Part shown: positions 49,185-57,995 of the stretch, one piece after another
Numbering within the stretch: position 1 is the stretch's first letter
How the letters are laid out: every line of letters begins with the position of its first letter
From: Rikenellaceae bacterium
Lineage (GTDB): Bacteria; Bacteroidota; Bacteroidia; Bacteroidales; Rikenellaceae
DNA length: 64,000 bases
Assembly (NCBI GenBank): GCA_015060065.1
Contig: SUZF01000003.1
Coordinates: forward strand, 62,001-126,000
Direction of reading: 5' to 3'
Program-made: the position numbers and the translations under genes
The notes under the pieces: generated by a model
Told to the model about the DNA's origin: nothing
Seen by the model: only the letters and a program-made list of their open reading frames with translations
The model's database searches: none

Positions 49185-49970
49185 CTACCAGCAAACAGTC
49201 AGCATCGACGAAAATATTGTCTGCAACGAGATTATGCCGACCAAATCGGCAAAGCATATTACAATAATGATGGTTGTGAAGACTTTGATGAAGCGACCTC
49301 CCCAATGTACGAAGTAGTGTGATGCAAGCCATGCACCAATCATATTGCCCGCACCGTGAATCAATCCAAACCAATAATCCACATGTCCGTTAATCATAAA
49401 CACCGCCATCGAGAATGGCATGGCGACACAGAGGACTATTCCTTTGAGAACATTGGCAGTTACGATATCGAGTTTCATCGACCAGAGCGATATTGCCAAA
49501 ATTAGATAACCCAAGCCGATGTAGATGTATCCCCCGTAGAAACCGATAAGCAGAAACCAAAAGTAGTGCATCGGCTTAATCTTCATCGACTGTGCGGGGT
49601 GGAATTTTTTGTGGTTGTCGAAAATCATGTAGAGCAGAATCACGAACAACACCACTCCAAAGCAGATACGGAAGATGGTGTCGTTGATATGAGTTGCCAA
49701 AAACGAACCTCCGATATTGCCGATGATTACCGGCACAGCGAGCAATAGACCGCTTTTGAGGTCGAGCATACGCTTGCGGATAAATGTCACTGTTGCCGCC
49801 AAATTCTGCATAACAACAGCGATGCGGTTTGTGCCGTTAGCAACCGTAATGGGGAGTCCGAGAACCATAAATACGGTCATCGTAATAACCGAGCCACCAC
49901 CCGCAAGGGTGTTGATGATGCCGACCACAATGCCGGAGATGAGCAGTAATAGAATTATATCGTAGGTCAT
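49185..49970 (-). CDS. TauE/SafE (TSUP) family membrane exporter
   Basis: The 261-residue protein has about 7-8 helices in the two-fold repeat of the TSUP family: N-terminal LLLLISGIVVGIINTLAGGGSVITMTVFMVLGLPITVANGTNR, with the GGGSVIT-type motif, and its C-terminal counterpart. TSUP members move sulfite, sulfonates or other small organic anions across the inner membrane. The substrate is not evident. Upstream, seven heptamers (49981-50029) fill the gap to the omega-amidase gene. The uvrA promoter lies just past its 3' end. Confidence 0.88.
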   Translation of the reverse strand: MTYDIILLLLISGIVVGIINTLAGGGSVITMTVFMVLGLPITVANGTNRIAVVMQNLAATVTFIRKRMLDLKSGLLLAVPVIIGNIGGSFLATHINDTIFRICFGVVLFVILLYMIFDNHKKFHPAQSMKIKPMHYFWFLLIGFYGGYIYIGLGYLILAISLWSMKLDIVTANVLKGIVLCVAMPFSMAVFMINGHVDYWFGLIHGAGNMIGAWLASHYFVHWGGRFIKVFTTIIIVICFADLVGIISLQTIFSSMLTVCW

Positions 49971-49980
49971 ACTTTTCTAA

Positions 49981-50029
49981 TTGATAATTGACAATTGATA
50001 ATTGATAATTGACAATTGATAGTTGATAA
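49981..50029. repeat. Seven tandem heptamers (TTGATAA/TTGACAA)
   Basis: Units: TTGATAA, TTGACAA, TTGATAA, TTGATAA, TTGACAA, TTGATAG, TTGATAA with no gaps. The array fills the space between the stop of the omega-amidase-like gene (50030) and the start of the TauE gene (49970). Confidence 0.95.
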
Positions 50030-50797
50030 TTAAGGGTTTTCGATGCGAAAATGGTCGGCATCGTTGAGCGTTGGGAACTTTTCTCGGAATTGGGCCAACT
50101 CCTCCGCATCCAACTCTGCCGAAATCACACCCTCCTCGGCTCCGATTTCAGCTAATATTTCGCCCTTAAAACCGATAATTGCCGACTCTCCGGAGTAGTT
50201 GGTCGTAGGGTCGCTACCCGTGCGATTGGCTCCGATGACGAAGGCTTCGTTTTCGATTGCGCGAGCCTGCAACAGCGTTTGCCACGCTCTGCGACGAGAT
50301 GCCGGCCACGAGGCAGGGTAGAGTGCTACGTCGTAATCACCTCGGCAGCGGCTCCACACCGGAAAGCGCAGGTCATAGCAGACGAGTAACAGCCAGCGCA
50401 GACCTCCCCACTCGACAACCACACGCTCCGAGCCTGCCGTAAGATGCTCCGCCTCGCCACCAATCGTAAAGAGGTGGCGTTTGTCGGAGTGAAGAACCTC
50501 GCCCGAAGGCTTTACGAAGAGTGCGCGGTTATAGCATTTGCCCTCCTCCGAAATTATCGCGGTGCCGACAACAGCGCAACCATACTTGGTTGCCACCGAG
50601 CGCATCCACTCGACGATTTCGCCCGACATCGGCTGTGCTACAGTGGTCGGGTCGGTCGTGAAACCTGTGGCAAACATCTCCGGAAGAATAACCGTATCAG
50701 CCTTTGCGCGAGCGATAAACTCCTCCGCGCGAAGAAGGTTGGAGGGGATGTTACACCACTCCATACTATACTGACAAACGGCCACGCGATGTTTCAT
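50030..50797 (-). CDS. Nitrilase-family omega-amidase-like hydrolase
   Basis: The 255-residue protein belongs to the nitrilase superfamily, YafV/omega-amidase branch, which hydrolyses alpha-ketoglutaramate and similar amides in the cytosol. The triad is visible: Glu in VILPEMFATGF, Lys in LHSDKRHLF and Cys in LLVCYDLRFPVW. ATG 50797 (MKHRVAVCQYSMEW) matches the family start; the ORF extension to 50857 crosses the divergent promoter region and is rejected. The -7 box at 50803-50810 lies only 5 bases before the ATG. Confidence 0.92.
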   Translation of the reverse strand: MKHRVAVCQYSMEWCNIPSNLLRAEEFIARAKADTVILPEMFATGFTTDPTTVAQPMSGEIVEWMRSVATKYGCAVVGTAIISEEGKCYNRALFVKPSGEVLHSDKRHLFTIGGEAEHLTAGSERVVVEWGGLRWLLLVCYDLRFPVWSRCRGDYDVALYPASWPASRRRAWQTLLQARAIENEAFVIGANRTGSDPTTNYSGESAIIGFKGEILAEIGAEEGVISAELDAEELAQFREKFPTLNDADHFRIENP

Positions 50798-50802
50798 ACC
50801 AA

Positions 50803-50810
50803 CAAATATA
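50803..50810 (-). promoter_or_regulatory. -7 box TATATTTG of the omega-amidase-like gene
   Basis: Exact TAnnTTTG on the minus strand with 5 bases to the ATG at 50797, the same spacing as the box of the acyl-CoA reductase gene. Confidence 0.7.
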
Positions 50811-50843
50811 CACAAATAATTCTTAAATCTGTGAATAGTTTTG

Positions 50844-50851
50844 TATTTTTG
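50844..50851 (+). promoter_or_regulatory. -7 box TATTTTTG of the S1-domain gene
   Basis: Exact TAnnTTTG on the plus strand, 23 bases before the ATG at 50875. It is divergent to the omega-amidase promoter. Confidence 0.75.
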
Positions 50852-50874
50852 TCGCAATAAAACATGTTTTTTGT

Positions 50875-51705
50875 ATGAAGGTAGGTCAGATTCAGAAACT
50901 TAAAGTTGCACGTATTTCGGACTACGGATTATATCTGGTGGATGAGGATCAGAACGAGGTGTTGCTCCCCAACCGCTACGTCTCGCTCTCGGACCGTGAA
51001 GGTGACGAGAAGGAGGTCTTCGTCTATCACGACTCGGAGGATCGTCTGGTTGCAACGACCGAGACACCGACAATCAAAGCGGGCGAGGTTGCCTATCTGA
51101 AAGTTGTCGATAAGTCGGTGCATGGTGCATTCCTCGATTGGGGATTGACGGGTAAAGACCTCTTCCTGCCCAACCGTAATCAGCAGGGCGGAATAATCGT
51201 CGGTCGCAGTTATCTGGTCTGGCTCTATGTCGATAATATCACGGGCAGATGCGTCGCGACCAACAAGTTCAAGGCGTTTGTCGATAACGATATCATCAGC
51301 GTAAAACCTCGTCAGCAGGTCGATATTATTGTCGCTTCCGAGAGTCCGATAGGCTACCGCGTGATTATCAATAATCGCCATTGGGGAATGATTTACAAGA
51401 ATCAAATCTTCCGTAAGGTTGCCGTGGGCGATAAGATGACGGCATATATCCGTCGTATTACTGACGATAACCGTATCGATGTGAGCCTTCAACAGGAGGG
51501 CTATGCCGAGGTGCAGAACTCTGCCGAGCGACTGCTCGAATTGGTGCAGGCAAATCGCGGATTTCTGCCGCTGAACGATAATAGTGCGCCCGAAGCCGTT
51601 ATGGCGGCTACGCAGATGAGCAAGAAGGTCTTTAAGCGCTCGCTCGGAGTGCTGCTCAAACGTGGCGATGTTGAGGTTACGGACGAGGGTATAAAGGTGA
51701 AGTAG
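50875..51705 (+). CDS. CvfB-type S1 RNA-binding protein
   Basis: The 276-residue protein shows three S1-like OB domains and a C-terminal winged-helix, as in CvfB/YitL: VARISDYGLYLVDEDQNEVLLP, YLKVVDKSVHGAFLDWGLTGKDLFLP, VGRSYLVWLYVDNITGR, and SKKVFKRSLGVLLKRGDVEVTDEGIKV. It is a cytosolic RNA-binding regulator; in Staphylococcus it affects virulence gene expression, but the role here is unknown. It is followed 6 bases later by a methyltransferase gene, so the two form an operon. Confidence 0.9.
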   Translation: MKVGQIQKLKVARISDYGLYLVDEDQNEVLLPNRYVSLSDREGDEKEVFVYHDSEDRLVATTETPTIKAGEVAYLKVVDKSVHGAFLDWGLTGKDLFLPNRNQQGGIIVGRSYLVWLYVDNITGRCVATNKFKAFVDNDIISVKPRQQVDIIVASESPIGYRVIINNRHWGMIYKNQIFRKVAVGDKMTAYIRRITDDNRIDVSLQQEGYAEVQNSAERLLELVQANRGFLPLNDNSAPEAVMAATQMSKKVFKRSLGVLLKRGDVEVTDEGIKVK

Positions 51706-51711
51706 AGAGAT

Positions 51712-52473
51712 ATGGCAAAGGTAACCACTGCGGAGCGAGTCTCTCGCGAACAATCCGACAATTATGTCTTTCAACGCTCTCTTTTGGCATACCACAAGGC
51801 TGCCGAACTAATCGAGGGCGATGTCCTCGAAATAGGCACGGGCGAGGGGTATGGAGCCGAAGTGTTGGCTCCGCATGCCGTACGCTTCATAACTATCGAT
51901 AAGACCTCGCCGGAGAGTATCTATCAAGCGGCAAATGTCGAGTTCGTGGAGGCTGCCGTGCCTCCGATTCCTGCCGAGAATAACTCATTCGACTACGTCG
52001 TGTCATTTCAGGTTATCGAGCATATCAAGCGCGACTTCGACTTTGTGCGCGAGGTCTATCGTGTCTTGAAACCGGGTGGTAAGTTTATTGTTACGACCCC
52101 CAATGCTCCGATGTCGCTCACGCGCAATCCGTGGCATGTGCGCGAGTATCGTCCGGAGGAACTGACAAACATCCTCGAATGTTACTTTGCGAAGGTCGAG
52201 CCGTTTGGCGTCTTCGGTAACGAGAAGGTTATGGAGTATTACGAGAAGAATCGTCGCAGTGTTCGCAAGATTACACGTTTCGATATTCTGCGCTTGCAGT
52301 ATATCCTGCCGCGATTTATCTTGAAGTTGCCCTACGACCTGCTCAATCGCCTTAATCGACGTCGTCTGTTGAAGCAAAATCACGAACTGACCACATCGAT
52401 TACGATGAACGACTACTCGGTAGCACCTGTTGCAGCGGATTGTTTCGATTTGTTCTACGTAGCGACCAAGTAG
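51712..52473 (+). CDS. Class I SAM-dependent methyltransferase
   Basis: The 253-residue protein has a Rossmann methyltransferase core: motif I VLEIGTGEGYGAEVL (about 39-53), motif II VRFITIDKTSP, FDYVVSFQVIEHI and a post-motif LKPGGKFIVTTPN. The C-terminal half is basic and hydrophobic (RFILKLPYDLLNRLNRRRLLKQN), perhaps for membrane or substrate binding. The pattern resembles methyltransferases of glycan or quinone pathways but the substrate cannot be told. It is cotranscribed with the CvfB-type gene. An imperfect 11-bp hairpin (52501-52530) lies at the convergent end with clpC. Confidence 0.9.
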   Translation: MAKVTTAERVSREQSDNYVFQRSLLAYHKAAELIEGDVLEIGTGEGYGAEVLAPHAVRFITIDKTSPESIYQAANVEFVEAAVPPIPAENNSFDYVVSFQVIEHIKRDFDFVREVYRVLKPGGKFIVTTPNAPMSLTRNPWHVREYRPEELTNILECYFAKVEPFGVFGNEKVMEYYEKNRRSVRKITRFDILRLQYILPRFILKLPYDLLNRLNRRRLLKQNHELTTSITMNDYSVAPVAADCFDLFYVATK

Positions 52474-52500
52474 AGAATCTCTCTACCGGAGAAAATGACA

Positions 52501-52530
52501 GGGGGTTACGCCACATTCAGCGTAACTCCC
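52501..52530. terminator. Hairpin at the convergent end of the methyltransferase and clpC genes
   Basis: GGGGGTTACGC (52501-52511) pairs with GCGTAACTCCC (52520-52530), with one G-T pair and an 8-base loop. There is no long T-run. It overlaps the clpC stop region. Confidence 0.5.
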
Positions 52531-54968
52531 TGCTCTGTTTGCTCCACAACGACTGTATCGCCCTTGCGGAGCTGACCCTCGATTACAAGGGTCGATAGAG
52601 GCTCTTCAACCTCTTCGGTAAGCGTGCGTTTGAGTGCGCGCGCTCCGTATTTTTCGTCATAACCCTGCTCTGCCAAGGAGCGCTTGGCTTCGGGGGTAAT
52701 CTCGATGGTATAGCCCATTCGTTTGGCGCGAGCCACAATCTCCTGCAACTCCAACTCGATGATACGCTCCACGTCGGACAACTCCAACGAGCGGAAGACT
52801 ACGACATCATCCACACGATTTATGAACTCCGGGGCAAAGGTGCGTTCAAGAGCCTTGCGGTAGTTCTGTTGGGGCGTTACGGCCTCCTCGCTGATGCCGG
52901 ATGGGGTGGCATATCCGACACGCACGGGTCGTGTGGGGTTCTCTTGCGAGCCGACATTCGAGGTCATGATTATTATGGTGTTGCGAAAATCGACACGTCG
53001 CCCCGAACCATCCGTCAGATGCCCCTCGTCGAAGATTTGGAGCATTGTATTGTAGGTGTCGGGATGAGCCTTCTCGATTTCGTCAAGGAGGATTACCGAG
53101 TAGGGATGACGTCGCACCGCCTCGGTAAGTTGCCCACCCTCGCCATAACCAACATACCCCGGAGGCGAGCCGATGAGTCGTGCGATGTTGTGCTTCTCGC
53201 TGTACTCCGACATATCGATACGTATCAGCCCGCGTCGCTCATCAAAGAGGTGGCGTGATAGTTCTTTTGCAAGCAGAGTCTTGCCCACACCCGTAGGACC
53301 CACGAACATAAAAACTCCGATAGGTCGCCTCTCGTCTTTCAATCCGGCACGCGAGCGATGTATCGAGCGTGTTACGCGCTCCACAGCCTCCGCCTGACCG
53401 ATAATGCGGGTCGTGAGGGTTGTACGAAGGCTCTTTACACGCTCCAACTCATCGCCGGCAATACGCTCGATAGGGATACCCGTCATTGAGGTTATCACGC
53501 GAGCAATATCTCCGTCATCAACCGTTATGGGATTTGCCACGAGGCTACGATGCCACTCGGCACGGCTCTCACTAATCTTTGAACGCAGTGCAATCTCGCG
53601 CATACGCGCCACCGCAGCTTGCTCATAGACCAGAGCCTCGACCGCCTCGCGACGCTCGTTGCGGGCTTCCGTAAGAGCCTTTTCGAGAGTACGAATCTCG
53701 GCAGGTACGCGGGCAGACGAGATGCGGGCGCGGGAGCCAGCCTCATCGAGAATATCAAGAGCCTTGTCGGGGAAGTGGCGGTCGGTGATGTAGCGGTCGG
53801 TAAGTGCGATGCAGGCATCGAGAGCCGCCTCGCTATATCGCACATTGTGGTATTGCTCGTAGTGGGGTGCTACGTTGCGAAGAATCTGCAAGGTCTGCTC
53901 ACGGGTTGTCGGCTCGACCATTACCCGCTGGAAACGACGTTCAAGTGCAGCATCACGCTCGATGTTTTCGCGATACTCGTCGAGTGTCGTGGCACCGATA
54001 ACCTGTAACTCTCCGCGTGCAAGCGCGGGTTTGAGTATGTTGGCTGTATCAAGACTCCCCTGCGAGGCTCCTGCGCCTACGATTGTGTGAATCTCGTCGA
54101 TAAATATAATCGTATCCTTCGCTTTGCGCAACTCTGTCAGCAACTGCTGCATACGTTCCTCGAACTCGCCACGGAATTTGGTGCCGGCAACGAGCGAGGT
54201 GACGTCAAGCGCAAACAGCCGCTTGGAGGCGAGTGTATATGGAACTTCGCCCGAAACTATCCGCAGGGCCAGCCCCTCGACAATGGCACTCTTGCCCACG
54301 CCTGCCTCGCCAATGAGTACGGGGTTGTTCTTTTTGCGACGCGAGAGAATCTGCACCACACGCTCAATCTCGTCATTGCGCCCGATTACGGGGTCTATCG
54401 CCCCTTCGCGAGCCAGACGTGTGAGGTCGGTGCCGAACTTCAAGAGTAGCGAGGAACTTTGGGAAATAGCCTCTTCGAGAGATTTTTCGGTGCGCGCCTC
54501 GTTGTAGTCAAGGCGACGAGGCTCAATATTGTTACCTATGCGACCGCCCTCGGCAAGATGCTCTGCATCAGTAGCAAGTGTTTCAGGTGCAAGGCGATAC
54601 ATCTCCATTACACGTGAGGTGCAGGTTGATTTATCGTCGGCAATAGCCACGAGGGCGTGTATGGTTGATATGGTCTTTACATTGGGATTTGCACTGCGCA
54701 ACTCCTCAATGAAGGTGCCGAAGAACTCTTCGGGAGCGACCTTCATATCGTGTTCGGATGCCGCCTCGCGCTCGATGCGCAGGGTCATCTGGTAGAGTTC
54801 CCAATCTTTGAGCCGTGCGGCAACAACCTGATGGGCGAGTGATCCCTCCGAGCGGATTATGCTCAATGCGAGGTAATCCTTCAATGCGCGGCTGTGTCCC
54901 GCCTTTGCGGTGTCGAATACAACTCCGGCAATGATGCCTTCGAGTGTCTTTGAAATCTTGATCTGCAT
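52506..54968 (-). CDS. clpC: Clp ATPase of the ClpC/ClpA type
   Basis: An HSP100 unfoldase that feeds substrates to ClpP or disaggregates proteins. The 820-residue protein has an N-terminal Clp_N domain (1-150), AAA1 with Walker A GEAGVGKS (220-227) and Walker B FIDEIH (289-294), a short middle region (about 415-465), and AAA2 with Walker A GPTGVGKT (557-564) and Walker B LLDEIE (627-632). In the loop after TSNVGSQ the ClpP-docking tripeptide expected as (I/L/V)GF reads VGY (684-686). An inverted repeat upstream (54990-55034) may be an operator. No exact TAnnTTTG box is visible. Confidence 0.93.
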   Translation of the reverse strand: MQIKISKTLEGIIAGVVFDTAKAGHSRALKDYLALSIIRSEGSLAHQVVAARLKDWELYQMTLRIEREAASEHDMKVAPEEFFGTFIEELRSANPNVKTISTIHALVAIADDKSTCTSRVMEMYRLAPETLATDAEHLAEGGRIGNNIEPRRLDYNEARTEKSLEEAISQSSSLLLKFGTDLTRLAREGAIDPVIGRNDEIERVVQILSRRKKNNPVLIGEAGVGKSAIVEGLALRIVSGEVPYTLASKRLFALDVTSLVAGTKFRGEFEERMQQLLTELRKAKDTIIFIDEIHTIVGAGASQGSLDTANILKPALARGELQVIGATTLDEYRENIERDAALERRFQRVMVEPTTREQTLQILRNVAPHYEQYHNVRYSEAALDACIALTDRYITDRHFPDKALDILDEAGSRARISSARVPAEIRTLEKALTEARNERREAVEALVYEQAAVARMREIALRSKISESRAEWHRSLVANPITVDDGDIARVITSMTGIPIERIAGDELERVKSLRTTLTTRIIGQAEAVERVTRSIHRSRAGLKDERRPIGVFMFVGPTGVGKTLLAKELSRHLFDERRGLIRIDMSEYSEKHNIARLIGSPPGYVGYGEGGQLTEAVRRHPYSVILLDEIEKAHPDTYNTMLQIFDEGHLTDGSGRRVDFRNTIIIMTSNVGSQENPTRPVRVGYATPSGISEEAVTPQQNYRKALERTFAPEFINRVDDVVVFRSLELSDVERIIELELQEIVARAKRMGYTIEITPEAKRSLAEQGYDEKYGARALKRTLTEEVEEPLSTLVIEGQLRKGDTVVVEQTEQGVTLNVA

Positions 54969-54989
54969 CTGTGTTAATCCATATTAAAT

Positions 54990-55034
54990 TTCGGCATAAT
55001 AACGCCACGAATGAGTGTGATATTATATGCCGAA
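54990..55034. promoter_or_regulatory. Inverted repeat upstream of clpC
   Basis: TTCGGCATA (54990-54998) pairs with TATGCCGAA (55026-55034) across 27 bases, beginning 21 bases before the clpC start. It could be an operator for stress control. Confidence 0.4.
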
Positions 55035-55112
55035 TAGGCTCTGTACGGATGCAGAAACGATATCTTGCTAAAAATAAGCAAGATGCGAATTAAAATATTT
55101 TATTGTATTTTT

Positions 55113-55607
55113 CTACTTGCGAGGGAACTCCCAAATCTCCATATTGCGAATCTCGCTGCCGTCAATCTCGAAGCGCACTGCGGTACGCACCTTGTGTGGG
55201 CCGTATTCGCCCGCAGCCCCCGGATTGATATGGAGCAGGTCATAGACGGGGTCGTAGATGATTTTGAGAATGTGCGAGTGTCCAGCAACGAAAATCTTGG
55301 GACGGCACGCCTGAATCTTTGCCACGGCTCGTGGGTCATAGCGACGGGGATAGCCTCCGATGTGGGTCATCAGCACGTCGCACTGCTCCGCGCGGAAGAA
55401 GGAGAAGTCGTTATAAGCACGACGGGTAATACCTCCGTCGATATTGCCATAGACGGCTCGCAGAGGCTTGAATGAGGCTATCGTGTCGGCAAGTTCTATG
55501 GAGCCGATGTCGCCTGCGTGCCACACCTCATCCACGTCGCGCAGAAATTCGCGCAACGGCTCATCGAAGGTGTCGTGAGTGTCGGATATAACGCCTACTT
55601 TGACCAT
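55113..55607 (-). CDS. YfcE/MJ0936-type metallophosphoesterase
   Basis: The 164-residue protein has the calcineurin-like motifs: GVISDTHD (D-x-H), HAGDIG, YGNID with the GNxD pattern, MTHIGG and VAGHSH. Such enzymes hydrolyse phosphodiesters with manganese or nickel; the natural substrate is mostly unknown. It follows the esterase gene by 7 bases on the minus strand. A small inverted repeat ATCTTGCT/AGCAAGAT lies downstream in the spacer before clpC. Confidence 0.92.
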   Translation of the reverse strand: MVKVGVISDTHDTFDEPLREFLRDVDEVWHAGDIGSIELADTIASFKPLRAVYGNIDGGITRRAYNDFSFFRAEQCDVLMTHIGGYPRRYDPRAVAKIQACRPKIFVAGHSHILKIIYDPVYDLLHINPGAAGEYGPHKVRTAVRFEIDGSEIRNMEIWEFPRK

Positions 55608-55614
55608 CGTATTG

Positions 55615-56550
55615 CTAATAATTGGAGTTTAGATAGTCGGTGGGCAGGAAGAAGGTCTTGCGCTCCGGTCGTGAGAGGTCGCGGATGTGGGTATCGCGCT
55701 GCTGGCGGTTGCCCTTGGCGACAAACTCATCGAGGAATAGCAAAATCTCTGCGTGGTTGTTGTGCATCGGCTCCCAAGCCATAGCGTGGGTCTGATACTC
55801 CACAGAGTAGAACCAATATGGTACGCCCGCCTCGCGGAGATGCTTGGCTATATACTTTGAGCCGTACATGCCGCATCCGAAAAGTGCCATCTTGTTGTAT
55901 GGTACTTGTGTATCGGAGTTGCCATGGAAGAGCAGAGTGGGTGCCGAGGTGGCGCTCCATTCGGGCGCACCGCCCAAAGTGAATACCGCACCGGCAAACG
56001 AGATTACGCCTGCATAGTTGAATCCGTCGGGCAGCAGCGAAGCAAGCGGCAGTCCGTTGCAGATGGTGTGCTCGCCTTGCAGTACCGTTATTGCTCCGGC
56101 ACTCGACCCTGTGGCGATGATTTTCGTGGGGTCTATATTCCACTCCTCGGCATGCTCAACCACAAATGTCGTCGCGCTGAACAAATCCTCGACTGCGAGG
56201 TTGATAGTGTTGCGGAAAAGAGGGAAGAAGTCGAGAACTCCGACCCCTTTTGCATCGCGCATACCGAGTCGGTAGTCTATCGACACAACATCATATCCGT
56301 TGCGTTGCAGGAACTCGAAATAGGGCATATCAGCCTCCTTGTCGCGCACACCGTGCGAAAATCCTCCGCCAAAGACGAACATCACGCATGGTCGCAGACC
56401 CTCGACGGGGGCAGCGTAGTGGTCAAGACGTAACGAGTCGGTACCCTTTACGGCGTAGAGGTGGGTGGTTTTGCCCGAAGGCTCCGTACCCCAAACATAT
56501 TGGGCGACAACAACGAATATCGTAAGTAGTATGATAAACCTCGCTTTCAT
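55615..56550 (-). CDS. Secreted alpha/beta hydrolase (BD-FAE/carboxylesterase type)
   Basis: The 311-residue protein has a signal peptide (to QYVWG) and an alpha/beta-hydrolase fold. The oxyanion loop is VFGGGFSHG (59-67), the nucleophile elbow GSSAG at 148-152 with Ser150, an acid in LLFHGNSDTQVP, and a His in VEYQTHAMAW. HGG-like esterases of this kind remove acyl or feruloyl groups from plant or host glycans. It is upstream of the YfcE gene and 33 bases downstream of rarA in a same-strand chain. Substrate not defined. Confidence 0.85.
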   Translation of the reverse strand: MKARFIILLTIFVVVAQYVWGTEPSGKTTHLYAVKGTDSLRLDHYAAPVEGLRPCVMFVFGGGFSHGVRDKEADMPYFEFLQRNGYDVVSIDYRLGMRDAKGVGVLDFFPLFRNTINLAVEDLFSATTFVVEHAEEWNIDPTKIIATGSSAGAITVLQGEHTICNGLPLASLLPDGFNYAGVISFAGAVFTLGGAPEWSATSAPTLLFHGNSDTQVPYNKMALFGCGMYGSKYIAKHLREAGVPYWFYSVEYQTHAMAWEPMHNNHAEILLFLDEFVAKGNRQQRDTHIRDLSRPERKTFFLPTDYLNSNY

Positions 56551-56583
56551 TATGATTGAAATATTGAAAATTGTGAGAAAGGG

Positions 56584-57849
56584 TTACTTTTTCCAAAGTT
56601 GGTTCATTCGCTCGGCAATCTTCGCTTCGGTCGGGTTTGTGGTGTTGGGATGATAAAACCTCTTCTCTGTGAGCGAGTCGGGCAGGAACTGCTGCTCGAC
56701 AAAGTTACCCTCGAAGTCGTGAGCATATTTGTACCCCTTGCCATATCCCGACTCCTTCATCAGACGTGTCGGGGCGTTGCGCAGATGGAGTGGCACGGGG
56801 CGGTTGGTCGTGTCGTGCGATACGAAATCCAAAGCCTCGTTGATTGCCATATATGCCGAGTTGCTCTTGGGGCTTGTGGCGAGGTATATGGTCGTCTCGG
56901 CAAGGGTTATGCGCGCTTCGGGCATGCCGATTTTATGCACGGTGTCGAAGCAGGCATTTGCCAGCAACAGCGCATTGGGATTGGCAAGACCCACATCCTC
57001 CGAGGCAAGAATTACCAATCTTCGTGCGATGAATCGAGGCTCCTCGCCACCTGCCAGCATTCGTGCCAGATAGTATATTGCAGCATCAGGGTCGCTACCT
57101 CGCACACTTTTGATGAAGGCGGAGATTACGTCGTAGTGTTGCTCTCCGTTCTTGTCATAGAGGGCGATGTTCTGCTGTAAGCAATCGGTAACGTATTGGT
57201 CATCAATGATGATTTTGCCATCGGTTGCACCGACCAAAATATCGAGTATGTTGAGCAACTTGCGTGCATCGCCACCCGAAAATTTGAAGAGGGCTGCCGT
57301 TTCGCGTACCTCGATATCGCGCTTCTGTAACTCCTTGTCGGTCGTGAGAGCGCGGTCGAGCAGACGTTGCAAGTCGCCATCATCCATCGGGTTGAGTGTA
57401 TAGACCTGACAACGGCTCAATAGGGGCGAAATAACCTCAAACGAAGGATTCTCGGTCGTAGCACCGATAAGGGTCACGATACCCTGCTCGACGGCTCCGA
57501 GGAGCGAGTCCTGCTGGCTCTTGTTGAAGCGATGAATCTCGTCGATAAAGAGGAATGGCGGACGTTGGTTGAACAGATGCTGACGCTTGGCACTCTCGAT
57601 AACCTCGCGCACTTCCTTTACGCCCGACGTGACTGCCGAGAGGGTAAAGAATGGGCGTTCAAGTGTTGCCGAGACGAGTTTCGCGAGGGTTGTCTTGCCG
57701 ACTCCCGGAGGCCCCCACAAAATGAACGAGGGGACATTGCCCGTCTCGAAGAATTTGCGGAATACGCCATTTGTGCCGACCAGATGCTCCTGACCGATGT
57801 ACTCCTCTATGTTTGTGGGGCGCAGTCGCTCCGCCAAAGGTGCTGCCAT
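56584..57849 (-). CDS. rarA: Replication-associated recombination protein A (RarA/MgsA)
   Basis: An AAA+ ATPase of the clamp-loader group acting at stalled replication forks. The 421-residue protein has the N-terminal [22 protein letters not shown], Walker [12 protein letters not shown], Walker [16 protein letters not shown], the sensor GATTENPSF, and the RarA C-terminal tetramerisation domain ([19 protein letters not shown]). The -7 box TATTTTTG (57885-57892, minus) lies 35 bases before the ATG at 57849. It is first in a chain with the esterase and YfcE genes. Confidence 0.95.
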   Translation of the reverse strand: MAAPLAERLRPTNIEEYIGQEHLVGTNGVFRKFFETGNVPSFILWGPPGVGKTTLAKLVSATLERPFFTLSAVTSGVKEVREVIESAKRQHLFNQRPPFLFIDEIHRFNKSQQDSLLGAVEQGIVTLIGATTENPSFEVISPLLSRCQVYTLNPMDDGDLQRLLDRALTTDKELQKRDIEVRETAALFKFSGGDARKLLNILDILVGATDGKIIIDDQYVTDCLQQNIALYDKNGEQHYDVISAFIKSVRGSDPDAAIYYLARMLAGGEEPRFIARRLVILASEDVGLANPNALLLANACFDTVHKIGMPEARITLAETTIYLATSPKSNSAYMAINEALDFVSHDTTNRPVPLHLRNAPTRLMKESGYGKGYKYAHDFEGNFVEQQFLPDSLTEKRFYHPNTTNPTEAKIAERMNQLWKK

Positions 57850-57884
57850 AATCTCTCGATTTAGATTCGTTTGCTAATTACTTA

Positions 57885-57892
57885 CAAAAATA
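57885..57892 (-). promoter_or_regulatory. -7 box TATTTTTG of rarA
   Basis: Exact TAnnTTTG on the minus strand, 35 bases before the ATG at 57849. Confidence 0.75.
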
Positions 57893-57926
57893 GGAGAAAA
57901 TTTTGAGATTTTTTGGGGTCTAACAC

Positions 57927-57970
57927 AAAAAAAGCGAGGCTGTCGCAATAAATTCTATTGGGCAGCCTCG
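57927..57970 (-). terminator. Terminator of aspS
   Basis: CGAGGCTG (57935-57942) pairs with CAGCCTCG (57963-57970), and CAATA pairs with TATTG inside. On the minus strand seven T follow. Confidence 0.88.
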
Positions 57971-57995
57971 TCTGTTAAAGTATCGTCTGTTTCGA

